A stretch of DNA of 39,964 nt from Rubrivivax sp. (GCA_016788525.1 JAEUPD010000125.1:1-39964); one strand, 5' to 3'; shown: positions 8,251 to 17,281, counted from the first letter of the stretch. Numbers and translations: made by a program. Notes: a model not told the origin generated them from the letters alone.

Positions 8251-9336
8251 ATGCGACCTTTCGCGCTGCCGCGGCAAAGCGACGTTGCTTCCACCTCGGT
8301 GGCGGCGGAGTCGAGCGTGCTGGTTGTCGAGCAGCGCGCGAGCCTGCGGCCGTTCAACAGCTTCGGCCTGCCGGCGGTGGCACACACGCTGGTGCGCCTG
8401 CGCAGCGATGCCGACGTGCGCCGCGTGGTCGACCACCCGGGCTTCGGGCGCGCGGCCAAGTTCATCCTCGGCGGCGGCAGCAACGTCGTGCTCACGCGCG
8501 ACGTGAATGCCGTGGTGCTGAAGGTCGAGATCATGGGCCGGCGGCTGGTCGAAGAGCACGCCGATGCCTGGGTGGTGGAGGCCGGTGCCGGCGAGAACTG
8601 GCACGACTTCGTCGCCTGGACAGTCGACCAGGGGTTGCCGGGGCTGGAGAACCTCGCGCTGATTCCGGGCAGTGTGGGCGCGGCACCGGTGCAGAACATC
8701 GGTGCCTACGGGGTGGAGCTGAAAGACCGCTTCGAGTCGCTGGAGGCGGTGGACCTCGTCACCGGTCGCAGCGTCACGCTCGACGCCGCGGCCTGCCGCT
8801 TCGGCTATCGCGACAGCGCCTTCAAGCAGCACCTGGCGGGCAAGTCGGTCATCACGCGCGTGCGCTTGCGCCTGCCCAAGCCCTGGCGGGCGGTGCTCGG
8901 CTACCTCGACCTCGAGCGCAAGGTGGCCGAGACAGGCATCGCGTCGCCCGATGCGCGCACGGTCTTCGACTGGGTGTGCGCCATCCGGCGCGCCAAGCTG
9001 CCCGATCCGGCGACGCTGGGCAACGCCGGCAGCTTCTTCAAGAACCCGGTGGTCAGTGCCGAGCAGTGTCGCGACATTATCGGCCGCGACCCCGAGATCG
9101 TGCACTACCCGATGCCCGACGGCAGCGTGAAGCTGGCGGCCGGTTGGCTGATCGACGCCTGCGGCTGGAAGGGCAAGACGGTGGGCCGTGCCGGGGTCTA
9201 CGAGAAACAGGCGCTGGTGCTGGTGAACCGCGGCGGGGCGCATGGCTCCGAGGTCGTCACGCTGGCGCGGGCGATCCAGGAAAGCGTCTACGGCCGCTTC
9301 GGCATCCGGCTGGAACCGGAGCCCGTGATCGTGTAG
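8251..9336 (+). CDS. murB: UDP-N-acetylenolpyruvoylglucosamine reductase
   Basis: FAD- and NADPH-dependent enzyme that makes UDP-MurNAc for peptidoglycan. The 361-residue product is slightly longer than E. coli MurB (342). Visible are SLRPFNSFGLPA, the FAD-binding ILGGGSNVVLT, GSVGAAPVQNIGAYGVEL, the catalytic-serine segment NAGSFFKNP, and the C-terminal RLEPEPVIV with the conserved Glu. The first 30 residues after ATG 8251 are not typical of the family; a start at GTG 8320 or nearby is possible. Type I MurB organisation. Confidence 0.95.
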   Translation: MRPFALPRQSDVASTSVAAESSVLVVEQRASLRPFNSFGLPAVAHTLVRLRSDADVRRVVDHPGFGRAAKFILGGGSNVVLTRDVNAVVLKVEIMGRRLVEEHADAWVVEAGAGENWHDFVAWTVDQGLPGLENLALIPGSVGAAPVQNIGAYGVELKDRFESLEAVDLVTGRSVTLDAAACRFGYRDSAFKQHLAGKSVITRVRLRLPKPWRAVLGYLDLERKVAETGIASPDARTVFDWVCAIRRAKLPDPATLGNAGSFFKNPVVSAEQCRDIIGRDPEIVHYPMPDGSVKLAAGWLIDACGWKGKTVGRAGVYEKQALVLVNRGGAHGSEVVTLARAIQESVYGRFGIRLEPEPVIV

Positions 9337-9389
9337 CGGGCTCCGCCAGGCTCGGGTCGCGCCGCCTCAGGGCGGCGTATCGGCCGCGC

Positions 9390-10079
9390 TCACTGCGCGA
9401 GCATCATCTCCTCGAGTTCCAGCCCGGTCAGTCGCTTGGCGCTGCGCGCCAGCCAGAACATCAGCGCCATCATCATCACCATCGACGGCAGCGCGATCGC
9501 CGGGTAGCTCAGGAGCGTGAGGCGCCCGAGCTCCTGGTTGAAGGCCTCGGTGCCGGCGGGGCTGGTGACGATCCAGCGTGCCAGCACGTAGTTGGCCACC
9601 GACGAAAAGAAGAAGGTGCCCGCCAGCAGCACTGTGCCCAGCCGCAGTTGCGCCTCGAACGCCGACTCGGTGCCGCGCTCGGCCAGAGCCCTGTGCACGC
9701 GGTCGACGTCGAAGAGGTCGGCGTTGAACACCAGGATGCGGATGAGCGGCTGGCGTGTCCACGCCGAGAACAGCACCGCCAGGCCGATGGCGCCAGGCAC
9801 AGCGGCCTCCTTCACTGCCAGCCATTGCGCATCGAGCTGCAGGAGCCCGATGCCGCCGGTGAGCAATGTGCTCACGACGCCGATCACCGACAGCCAGTTC
9901 AGCCGCCGGCGCCGCCAGCCGTCCCACAGGCCCCAGCCCAGCGGGAAGGCCAGCGCCAGCAGCAGCGCGCGCCCTGGGCCGAGCTGATCCGCGCCGCTGA
10001 ACTTCATCAGGATGACCGCCGGCACGATGATCGTGACAGCGATCTCGAGCAGTGCGTTGGGCTTCTTGGTCGTGGCCAT
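9390..10079 (-). CDS. Six-helix integral membrane protein (VC0807-like family)
   Basis: A 229-residue inner-membrane protein with about six hydrophobic segments. These are the N-terminal LEIAVTIIVPAVILMKF, a second ending GWGLWDGW, a third beginning WLSVIGVVSTLLTG, a fourth around GAIGLAVLFSAW, a fifth LLAGTFFFSSVANYVLARW, and a last Met-rich helix PSMVMMMALMFWLA. The fold and the GWGLWD plus SVANYVLARW motifs resemble proteins annotated as the VC0807 family, whose function is not known to me. ATG 10079 was preferred over a TTG at 10088. It converges with murB with a 53-base gap and is not clearly in an operon. Confidence 0.8.
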   Translation of the reverse strand: MATTKKPNALLEIAVTIIVPAVILMKFSGADQLGPGRALLLALAFPLGWGLWDGWRRRRLNWLSVIGVVSTLLTGGIGLLQLDAQWLAVKEAAVPGAIGLAVLFSAWTRQPLIRILVFNADLFDVDRVHRALAERGTESAFEAQLRLGTVLLAGTFFFSSVANYVLARWIVTSPAGTEAFNQELGRLTLLSYPAIALPSMVMMMALMFWLARSAKRLTGLELEEMMLAQ

Positions 10080-10202
10080 GGGCCGCAAGCCTAACGCCTG
10101 CAGCTGAAGGCGCCCTCGCGACCGCGCCGCGCAAGCCCGGAGATGATGCCCGGTGGTGCACGCCGCGCTACGCTTGGCGGGCCCAGCCCGCCAGCGACAC
10201 GC

Positions 10203-11417
10203 CTACTGCCGGTGCGTGGCCCGCAGGCGCTCGAGCTTGCCCGCGTAGATGGCCCGCGTCTGCCGCGTGGGGCTGAACTCGGCCGCCTGGCCCAGGTGCT
10301 TGTCCGCCGGCCGCAGCTCTCCCAGCGCTGCATACGCCTGCGCCAGCCAGAAATGCACTTCGTGTTGTTGCGGCTGCAACCGCAGCTCGCGCAGCAGCAG
10401 GTCCCGCGCCTGTGCGGCGTGACCCTGTTGAAGCGCGACCCGCCCAAGCTCCAGGAAGTGGAAGGGCGGGTGTGGCTCCAGTGCCGACAGCCGTTGCGAG
10501 GCGAGTCTTGCCTCTTCGTGACGCCCCTGGCTGCCGAACAGCCGTGCCAGGTTCGCCCACCCGCTGGCGCTGCGGGGCTCGCGCTCGACCACGAAGCGCA
10601 GCGCTCGCTCGGCGGCCTGCAGATGCCCGGCACGCTGGTAGACCACGCCCAGCGTGTTGGCGGCCGCGGCGAAGTGGGGGTCGCGCCGCAGGGCCTCGCG
10701 TGCACGCCAGTAGGCTGCGTTCAGCTCGCCGCGGGCCAGCGCCTCGGCGGCCCGGTTGTTGAGATACATCGCCACCAGCGTGGGCTCGTCCAGCGGCAGC
10801 GTGCGCTGGCCGCGCAGGTCGACCTGCGGCAGGAAGTCGATCGTCAGCCACTGTGCATCGTCACTCTTGAACGGCGCGCCGTGGCGCCCGAGCACCACGT
10901 TGACATGGCTGCTGACGAAGAACAGGTCGCCGGCGCGGCTGAACTCGTCGTCGATCAGCACCTGCTGGTATTGCACCGGCACATCCAGGTGCTTGGCGAA
11001 GGCGGCCGTCATGAGCACGAGGGACAGGCAGTTTCCGGCGCGCGCCTCGAAGGCGCCCGCGGCACTGCGGGTGGCCTCGGCGTCGTAGGCCAGCTGCAGC
11101 GCGCCCTTCATGTACAGCGAGTCGATCAGCGCCTGTCGGCGGTCACGCCACGAGGCCGGGTCACGCAGCACGCGCTCGGCGTACTCGCGCATGCCGTCGG
11201 ACATCGCGAAGACCTGGCTGGCCTCGGCGGCCACCCTTGCCGCCTCATCGGGCGACGGGAACAGCCGGTCCTGCGTCAGGTTGGCCGCCGGGTCGGCGCG
11301 CTGCACCTGCGCGCAGCCGCCCACAGCCACCATCACCGCTACAAGGAGCGCGCGGCACCAAGGCAGGCCGCCGCGGGGCACAGCGGGACCGGCTGAGGTT
11401 GAACGTCTTGTGCGCAT
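10203..11417 (-). CDS. Lipoprotein with transglutaminase-like domain and TPR repeats
   Basis: A 404-residue envelope protein. A signal sequence (CRALLVAVMVAVGGC) with lipobox GG-C puts the lipidated Cys at about residue 35. The central domain looks transglutaminase/papain-like: Cys in AGNCLSLVLMTA, His in VSSHVNVVLG, and Asp in LTIDFLPQVDL form a plausible triad. The C-terminal half has several TPR units (for example AAANTLGVVYQRAGHLQAAERAL and SGWANLARLFGSQGRHEEA). ATG 11417 was chosen because it leaves a normal n-region; ATG 11429 is also possible. Likely periplasmic, membrane-anchored; substrate unknown. Confidence 0.85.
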   Translation of the reverse strand: MRTRRSTSAGPAVPRGGLPWCRALLVAVMVAVGGCAQVQRADPAANLTQDRLFPSPDEAARVAAEASQVFAMSDGMREYAERVLRDPASWRDRRQALIDSLYMKGALQLAYDAEATRSAAGAFEARAGNCLSLVLMTAAFAKHLDVPVQYQQVLIDDEFSRAGDLFFVSSHVNVVLGRHGAPFKSDDAQWLTIDFLPQVDLRGQRTLPLDEPTLVAMYLNNRAAEALARGELNAAYWRAREALRRDPHFAAAANTLGVVYQRAGHLQAAERALRFVVEREPRSASGWANLARLFGSQGRHEEARLASQRLSALEPHPPFHFLELGRVALQQGHAAQARDLLLRELRLQPQQHEVHFWLAQAYAALGELRPADKHLGQAAEFSPTRQTRAIYAGKLERLRATHRQ

Positions 11418-11632
11418 GGCGGCCCCCATCGTCCTGCGGCGTCGAACACGCCATCTCGGCGCATGGTACGCCGCCGGCCCGGCCAGAAGCCGGGCATTCA
11501 GCGCATGGCCATCAAGCCAAGGCGCGCGTTCGAGGCGCGTGCGGTTCGATGCCGCGGTCGACCGGGGCCGCCAGGCCGGGCACAGCCTCTTTCGGCGGTT
11601 TGGCTGCAGCCTGGGCACAGGCCCAGGCGGGG

Positions 11633-11857
11633 TCAGTTCGCCTCGAAGCCCAGCAACCGGCGCAGGCGGCGCGCCACGGCGGGCAGGGCGGCGTTGCGCG
11701 AAGCCGCCGCGGCGTCGAGGATGCCGCGTGCATAGGCCTCATCGCGCTGCAGCCGTTCGACGTGCAAATGCACGCCTTCGCCGGCCAGGAGCCACTTCAG
11801 ATCGACGATGTCGACCAGGGCCAGGGCCGCCGTTTCAGGATGCGAGAGAGCGTTCAT
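11633..11857 (-). CDS. Small hypothetical protein
   Basis: A 74-residue ORF starting MNALSHPETAALALVDIVDLKW and ending RRLRRLLGFEAN. Composition is well balanced (acidic and hydrophobic helices: DIVDLKWLLAGE, VERLQRDEAYARGIL, ALPAVARRLRRLL), unlike the Arg/Ala/Pro-rich shadow frames around it. It is predicted all-helical and soluble, with no signal peptide. I believe similar short proteins occur in related Burkholderiales, but I do not recognise a named family. It lies alone between the TPR lipoprotein and the divergent dioxygenase gene. Confidence 0.65.
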   Translation of the reverse strand: MNALSHPETAALALVDIVDLKWLLAGEGVHLHVERLQRDEAYARGILDAAAASRNAALPAVARRLRRLLGFEAN

Positions 11858-11985
11858 GCGACGATCGCTGCTGTGCACAGGGACCTTAACGGCCGTTTCT
11901 CGCTCGAAGCTGACAGCAGCGTAGGGTGCATTCCCCAATGGCGTTGCGCTGTGGGTCACGCTTTGCGGCGAACCCCCTCGAGTCG

Positions 11986-12744
11986 ATGTCTCCCCCGCCT
12001 GCGCTGACTTCCGCGGGCGACCTGGCCCAGCAGCTGGCCTCGGCCGGCTGGGCGGTGCTCGACGCCGCCGGCCTGCGCGCCGTGGCTGCTGCCCACCTGC
12101 CCGGCGCTGTGCTCGGCTGGGCCGAACTGGCCGAGCACTGGCGGGCACTGCCGCCCGATGAGTACTTGCGCGACGGCGGCCGCTACCGCCGGCGCCGGCA
12201 CGGCAGCTTCGTCATCGAAGGCGGCGCACTGCAGCCGGTACCGCACCGGGCGCATTGGCAGCCGGTCGAATACAACGCACTGCACGGCGGCCTGGAGCGA
12301 TGGTTCGAGCCGCTGCCTGCGGGCGTGGTGTCTCACCCGGCGTGGGAGCCATTGCTGCTCACCGGCGCCCACATCGCCGAAATGCTGCGCGGCCCGGCGC
12401 GCTGGTGTGTCGAGGCGCACATGTTTCGCATCGACACCACCGACGGCATCGGCCGGCCCACGCCCGAGGGCGCGCACCGCGACGGCGTCGATCTGGTGGC
12501 GGTGGTGCTGGTCGACCGCCACCACGTGAAGGGTGGGGAGACCCGCGTCTTCGACGCGCGCGGCCCGCACGGTGTGCGCTTCACGCTGCGCGAACCGTGG
12601 AGCGCGCTGCTGCTGGACGACGAACGCGTGATCCATGAAACCACCCCCATCCAACCCGGACACGAGGGCGCCGCGGCGTGGCGCGACACACTCGTGCTGA
12701 CCTATCGCCGAGGCGCCTTCCAGGGCCCGGGCGAGCGCCGCTGA
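11986..12744 (+). CDS. 2-oxoglutarate/Fe(II)-dependent dioxygenase family protein (PF10014-like)
   Basis: A 252-residue protein resembling the 2OG-Fe dioxygenase family that includes amino-acid hydroxylases such as isoleucine 4-hydroxylase. The iron-binding HxD motif is in PEGAHRDGVDLVAVVL, followed by GGETRVFD and a C-terminal RVIHETTPI segment with the distal His; the domain ends LVLTYRRG. ATG 11986 gives a short natural N-terminus; the frame is open to 11926. The gene sits 72 bases before a serine/threonine ammonia-lyase gene on the same strand, so both may handle an amino acid. The substrate cannot be deduced. Confidence 0.83.
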   Translation: MSPPPALTSAGDLAQQLASAGWAVLDAAGLRAVAAAHLPGAVLGWAELAEHWRALPPDEYLRDGGRYRRRRHGSFVIEGGALQPVPHRAHWQPVEYNALHGGLERWFEPLPAGVVSHPAWEPLLLTGAHIAEMLRGPARWCVEAHMFRIDTTDGIGRPTPEGAHRDGVDLVAVVLVDRHHVKGGETRVFDARGPHGVRFTLREPWSALLLDDERVIHETTPIQPGHEGAAAWRDTLVLTYRRGAFQGPGERR

Positions 12745-12816
12745 CAGGTGCACCGGCCGCCCGGGGCCGTGCCGGGCGCCCCTTCACACCCTCCTCGCCA
12801 CATCGCAGAGCTCCTG

Positions 12817-13818
12817 ATGCAGACCCCCTCGTTCACAGGGCTGGCCATCCAGCCGACCGACATCGATGCAGCCGCAGCGCGCCTGGCCGGCGTGGCGCAC
12901 CGCACGCCGGCGCGCACCTCGCGCACAGCCGACGAGCGCACGGGTGCGCGGCTGTACTTCAAGTGCGAGAACTTCCAGCGCATGGGCGCGTTCAAGTTCC
13001 GCGGTGCCTACAACGCGCTGTCGCAGTTCAGTCCCGAGCAGCGGCAGCGGGGCGTGATCGCGTTTTCGTCGGGCAACCATGCCCAGGCCATTGCGCTGGC
13101 CGCGCGCCTGCTGGGCATGCCCAGCGCCATCGTGATGCCCGCCGATTCGCCGGCCGCCAAGCTGGCCGCCACGCGCGGCTACCAGCAGGGCCAGCCCGAC
13201 AGCGAGGTGGTGCTGTACGACCGCTACACCGAAGACCGCGAGGCCATCGGCAAGCGCCTGGCGGCCGAGCGAGGCATGACGCTGATCCCGCCCTACGACC
13301 ACCCTCACGTGATGGCCGGGCAGGGCACGGCCGCGGCCGAGCTACTCGACGAGGTCGGGCCCCTGGACTTGCTGGTGGTTTGCGTCGGCGGCGGTGGCCT
13401 CATTTCTGGCTGCGCGGTGGCCGCGCATGCCAGGGCGCCCGGCATCGAGGTGATCGGCGTCGAGCCCGAGGCCGGCAATGACGTGCAGCAAAGCCTGGCC
13501 GCCGGCCGCATCGTCAAGATCGACACGCCGCGCACGCTGGCCGATGGCGCGCAGACGCAGGCTGCCGGCGCGCTGACCTTCCCCGTCATCCAGCGTCTGG
13601 TGCGGCGGGTGGTTACGGCCACGGATGCGCAGCTCGTCAGCACGATGCGCTTCTTTGCCGAACGCATGAAGATGGTGGTCGAGCCCACCGGCTGCCTGGC
13701 CGCCGCGGCGCTGCTGGAAGGCGCCGTCGACGCCCGCGGCTGCCGGGTGGGCATCGTCATCAGCGGCGGCAACGTCGATCTGTCGCACTACGCGTCGCTG
13801 ATCGGCAGCGCCGGCTGA
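12817..13818 (+). CDS. PLP-dependent threonine/serine ammonia-lyase (serine racemase-like)
   Basis: A 333-residue fold-type II PLP enzyme. The PLP Lys is in GAFKFRGAYNAL (K60), the substrate loop is SSGNHAQAIAL, the tetraglycine phosphate loop is VGGGGLISG, and the C-terminal SGGNVD closes the active site. Length without an ACT regulatory domain matches catabolic threonine dehydratase, serine racemase, or threo-3-hydroxyaspartate ammonia-lyase; sequence alone does not separate these. ATG 12817 is preferred over an in-frame upstream ATG at 12748. Cotranscription with the preceding dioxygenase is plausible. Confidence 0.9.
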   Translation: MQTPSFTGLAIQPTDIDAAAARLAGVAHRTPARTSRTADERTGARLYFKCENFQRMGAFKFRGAYNALSQFSPEQRQRGVIAFSSGNHAQAIALAARLLGMPSAIVMPADSPAAKLAATRGYQQGQPDSEVVLYDRYTEDREAIGKRLAAERGMTLIPPYDHPHVMAGQGTAAAELLDEVGPLDLLVVCVGGGGLISGCAVAAHARAPGIEVIGVEPEAGNDVQQSLAAGRIVKIDTPRTLADGAQTQAAGALTFPVIQRLVRRVVTATDAQLVSTMRFFAERMKMVVEPTGCLAAAALLEGAVDARGCRVGIVISGGNVDLSHYASLIGSAG

Positions 13819-13982
13819 ACGCTGCCCGGGTATCCCGGACCGGGCGCGCGCGGCCTGCGTTAACGTCGCGCCCCGGGTGCTGCCCGCCCCTTGCCGGCGT
13901 GCATGGCGCTGGAGAGCGGCAGCCTGCAATGAGGCAGGCGGCAGATCCAGCGCGCCGCAGCCCACAACCCCAAGGAGACAAC

Positions 13983-15563
13983 GTGCCCGATCCCGCTGCC
14001 GCCACGCCCGCGGCCCCCGAGGCCGATGCGGCCAAGAAGCTCAAGGACCATGTCGAGCGCCTGCTTGCGCGCCCCGCTGCGCAAAGCGAGGGCTCCGTGC
14101 AGGTCGGTGCCCATCGCCTCGAGTACACGGCCTCGGCGGCGTTTCTGCCGGTCGCAGCCGAAGGCATCGATGGCGCCAGCGGCGAGCCGCAGGCCGCGGT
14201 GCTCACCACCGCCTACCTGCTGAAGGGTGCGGCGGCGGCCGAGCGGCCGGTGTGCTTCGCCTTCAACGGCGGGCCCGGCTCGGCGTCGATCTGGCTGCAT
14301 CTCGGCGCACTGGGCCCCAAGCGCGTGGTGGTGCCCGACGACGGCTCGATGCCGCTGCCGCCTTACGCGGTGGAAGACAACCCGCACAGCTGGTTCGAGC
14401 ACTTCGACCTGGTGTTCGTCGACCCGCCGCACACCGGCTGGTCGTGCACGGTCAGCGAAGCGGCGCGCAAGAAGGCGCTGTCGGTGGACGGCGACGCCGA
14501 CGCGCTGGCCGAGGTCATCCGGGTGTGGCTGACGCGCCACCAGCGCTGGGGCTCGGCGGTGTACCTGGCCGGCGAGAGCTACGGCACGACGCGCGGCGCG
14601 GCCATCGCCGACAAGCTGCAGACGCTGGGCGTGGCGCTGTCGGGCGTGATCCTCGTGTCGTGCGCGATGGACCTGCAGAGCATCGTCTTTGCGCCGGCCA
14701 ACGACCTGCCGTACGCGCTGTTCCTGCCCGGATTCGCCAACACCGCGCAGTACCACGGGCTGCTGCGCGGAAGCCTGGGCGCCACGCCCGCGGCGGCGCG
14801 CGCGGCGGCCGAGGAGTTCGTGCAGGTCGACTATGCCGCGGCGCTGCAGGCCGGCTCGCGCCTCACCGAGAAGGAACGCGCGCGCATCGCCAGGCGCGTG
14901 AGCGAGCTCACCGGCCTGTCGCGCGCACTGGTGGAGGAGAAAGACCTGCGCATCAGCGACCACACGTTCTTCTTCGAGGCGCTGCGCGATCGCGGGCTGA
15001 TCGTCGGGCGCCTGGAGTCGCGCAGCACCGGCCCGATGGCCGCCAGCCGCACCCGCGAATGGGAGTTCGACCCCGGCATCGAGGCCATCGGCGCGCCCTA
15101 CACGATGGCCGCCATGGCCTACTTCCGCGAGGTGCTGGGGCTGGACATCGAAGCCCGCTACCAGGTGCTCAACCGCGAGGTCAACATGGGCTGGAACTGG
15201 AGCCGCGGAGAGGGAGCCGGCCGCAGCAGCATGGGCTTCACCTCCACCAGCCCCGACCTGGCCCGCGCGCTGCGCCGCAACGTGCACCTGAAGGTGCTGG
15301 CCGCCAGCGGCCGCTACGACCTGGGCACTCCGTACAGCGCCAGCGACTGGAGCCTGGCGCGGCTGGACATCCCCGCCGATGTGCGCCAGCGCGTCACGCA
15401 CCGCTACTACGACGCCGGCCACATGATGTACACGCGCCAGGCCGACCTGACGCAACTCAAGGCCGACCTCGCCGCGTGGATGCGACCATCCCGCCATGTC
15501 CGCCGCAACCAGGATGCCAACGGCCCGGGTGCCGCACGTCGCCCTGCTCACCGGCGGGGGTGA
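13983..15563 (+). CDS. Peptidase S10 (serine carboxypeptidase family)
   Basis: A 526-residue serine carboxypeptidase homologue. The oxyanion region FNGGPGSASIWLHLG, the nucleophile motif GESYG (Ser199), Asp in YDLGTPYSASDW, and His in YDAGHMMY form the S10 triad in the expected order. The start is GTG 13983, preceded by a strong AAGGAGA site 5 bases upstream. There is no signal peptide, so it is probably cytoplasmic, unlike eukaryotic vacuolar enzymes. The homologous part seems to end near DLAAWM; about 27 more residues read into the next gene, overlapping pfkA by up to 68 bases in another frame. Confidence 0.9.
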   Translation: MPDPAAATPAAPEADAAKKLKDHVERLLARPAAQSEGSVQVGAHRLEYTASAAFLPVAAEGIDGASGEPQAAVLTTAYLLKGAAAAERPVCFAFNGGPGSASIWLHLGALGPKRVVVPDDGSMPLPPYAVEDNPHSWFEHFDLVFVDPPHTGWSCTVSEAARKKALSVDGDADALAEVIRVWLTRHQRWGSAVYLAGESYGTTRGAAIADKLQTLGVALSGVILVSCAMDLQSIVFAPANDLPYALFLPGFANTAQYHGLLRGSLGATPAAARAAAEEFVQVDYAAALQAGSRLTEKERARIARRVSELTGLSRALVEEKDLRISDHTFFFEALRDRGLIVGRLESRSTGPMAASRTREWEFDPGIEAIGAPYTMAAMAYFREVLGLDIEARYQVLNREVNMGWNWSRGEGAGRSSMGFTSTSPDLARALRRNVHLKVLAASGRYDLGTPYSASDWSLARLDIPADVRQRVTHRYYDAGHMMYTRQADLTQLKADLAAWMRPSRHVRRNQDANGPGAARRPAHRRG

Positions 15564-16581
15564 CTGCCCGGGCCTGAACGCCGTCATCCGCGCCGTCACG
15601 CTGGCGCTGAAGCGCGGCTGCGGCGCGCGCATCACCGGCATCGAGCGCGGCTTCCACGGCCTGGTGACGCGCCGCGTGCGCGAGCTGACCGAGCCCGACG
15701 TCGCAGGCATCCTGGCCGAAGGCGGCACGATCCTCGGCACGCACAACCGCTGCGACCCCTTCCGCTGGGAGGGGCAGGACCACTCCGCGGCGATCATGGC
15801 GTTCGTGCGCGAGCTGGGCATCGACGCGCTGGTGGCCATCGGCGGCGACGGCACGATGCGGCTCGCCGCGCGCTTCGGCCCGCTGGGTCTGCCGGTGGTG
15901 GGCGTGCCCAAGACCATCGACAACGACCTGCACGGCACCGACCGCTGCTTCGGCTTCGACAGCGCGGTGGCCGTGGTGGCCGAGGCGCTGGACCGGCTGG
16001 CGACCACGGCGCGCAGCCACGGCCGCGTGATGATCCTCGAGACGATGGGCCGCGACGCCGGTTGGATCGCCCTGGAAGGCGGGCTGGCCGGCGGCGCCGA
16101 TGCGATCCTGATTCCGGAGCTGCCGTTCTCGCTGCCCGCAGTGGCCGAGCTGGCACGCCGGCGCGAGCGTGAGGGCGGCAGCCTGCTGGTGTGCGTCGCC
16201 GAAGGGGTGCGCATCGGCGGTGAGGAGCCCGCGGCGCGCGGGCAGGTCGACGACGCGACGGCGCAGGCTCGGCTGGGTGGCGTTGGCCAGGTGCTTCAGC
16301 ACCGGCTGCAGCCGCTGGTGAACTGCGAGGTGCGCAGCACGCTGCTCGGGCACGTGCAGCGCGGGGGCACGCCCACGGCCTTCGACCGCGTGCTGGCCAC
16401 GCGTTATGGCGTGCACGCGGCCGAGCTGGTAGCCGCCGGGCGCTACGGCCGCATGGTGGCCCTGCAGGGCGATCGAGTCACGAGCGTGCCGCTGGCCGAC
16501 GTGGTCGGCGGATCGCGCCCCGTGCCGCCCGACCACGAACTGCTGCGCGCGGCGCGGGGCATCGGGGTGCTGCTGGGCTGA
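15496..16581 (+). CDS. pfkA: 6-phosphofructokinase (ATP/PPi type ambiguous)
   Basis: Phosphorylates fructose 6-phosphate at C1. The 361-residue protein has the N-terminal LLTGGGDCPGLNAVIRAV phosphate loop, GGDGTMRLAA, the catalytic PKTIDNDL, MGRDAGWIALEGG, and the C-terminal GHVQRGGTPTAFDR. Using E. coli numbering, position 104 is Gly (as in ATP enzymes) and 124 is Lys (as in pyrophosphate enzymes), a mixed signature. ATG 15496 overlaps the S10 gene by 68 bases; ATG 15514 would still overlap by 50. The overlap implies coupled expression. Secure as a PFK; the phosphate donor is open. Confidence 0.93.
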   Translation: MSAATRMPTARVPHVALLTGGGDCPGLNAVIRAVTLALKRGCGARITGIERGFHGLVTRRVRELTEPDVAGILAEGGTILGTHNRCDPFRWEGQDHSAAIMAFVRELGIDALVAIGGDGTMRLAARFGPLGLPVVGVPKTIDNDLHGTDRCFGFDSAVAVVAEALDRLATTARSHGRVMILETMGRDAGWIALEGGLAGGADAILIPELPFSLPAVAELARRREREGGSLLVCVAEGVRIGGEEPAARGQVDDATAQARLGGVGQVLQHRLQPLVNCEVRSTLLGHVQRGGTPTAFDRVLATRYGVHAAELVAAGRYGRMVALQGDRVTSVPLADVVGGSRPVPPDHELLRAARGIGVLLG

Positions 16582-16639
16582 TGCCGGCCCGCAGCGGTCC
16601 CTTGGCCTGATCGACGCCCGCGGCGCGATCAGTGCCGCA

Positions 16640-17281
16640 TCAAAAGGGCGGCGGGCTCTCGAATGCCAGGCGCAGTGCGGTGCGCGGGTGATCGAACGCG
16701 ATGCCGGCCGCATGCAGCATCAGCCGCGTCGCCGCGTCGTCTTTCGAGCCGTACAGGCGGTCGCCCACGATCGGGTGGCCGATGTGCAGCAGGTGCACGC
16801 GCAACTGGTGCGCACGGCCGGTGACGGGCTGCAGCACGAGCCGGGTGCGAGGGCGGTGGCCGTCTTCGGACGGCAGGCGTTCGAGCACCCGCCAATGGGT
16901 GAGGGACGGCCGGCCGTGCGCTGCGTCGACGTGCTGGCGCGGCCGGTTGGGCCAATCCACGGTGATGGGTGCATCGATCGTGCCGCTGTCTCCGGCCACT
17001 TCACCGTGCACCACCGCCACATAGTGCTTGTCGACGCGGCGCTGCTCGAACGCGATGCTCAGTGTGCGGTGAGCGTCGGCATGGCGCGGCAACAGCAGCA
17101 GGCCCGAGGTGGGCTGATCCAGCCGGTGCACGATGCGCGCTCCGGGCCACCAGCCGTTCACGCGGGCGCTCAGGCAGTCCTGCTCTTCGGCACTGCGGCC
17201 GGGCACCGAGAGCAGCCCGGCAGGCTTCTCGACCACGAGCAGGTCATCATCCACGTGCCACAAGCTCGGTCGCCAACGCAT
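16640..17281 (-). CDS. RluA-family pseudouridine synthase
   Basis: Isomerises uridine to pseudouridine in rRNA and/or tRNA. The 213-residue product has no S4 domain and is about the size of E. coli RluA (219). The catalytic motif ARIVHRLDQPTSGLLLL holds the Asp at residue 55; VEKPAGLLSVPGR precedes it, and VTGRAHQLRVHLLHIGHPI is the conserved C-terminal motif. ATG 17281 was chosen because WHVDDDLLVVEKP starts immediately after; the frame is open far upstream (to 17776) but that stretch is Arg-rich and not conserved in type. RluA itself (23S U746 and tRNA U32) is the likeliest match; RluA-like paralogues are possible. Confidence 0.88.
   Translation of the reverse strand: MRWRPSLWHVDDDLLVVEKPAGLLSVPGRSAEEQDCLSARVNGWWPGARIVHRLDQPTSGLLLLPRHADAHRTLSIAFEQRRVDKHYVAVVHGEVAGDSGTIDAPITVDWPNRPRQHVDAAHGRPSLTHWRVLERLPSEDGHRPRTRLVLQPVTGRAHQLRVHLLHIGHPIVGDRLYGSKDDAATRLMLHAAGIAFDHPRTALRLAFESPPPF

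Noticed and set aside
13860-16214. A 784-codon open frame on the minus strand.
   Set aside because: It lies antisense to the S10 peptidase and pfkA genes, whose catalytic motifs are clear. Its composition (Arg, Ala, His, Gln-rich) is typical of shadow frames in high-GC DNA.
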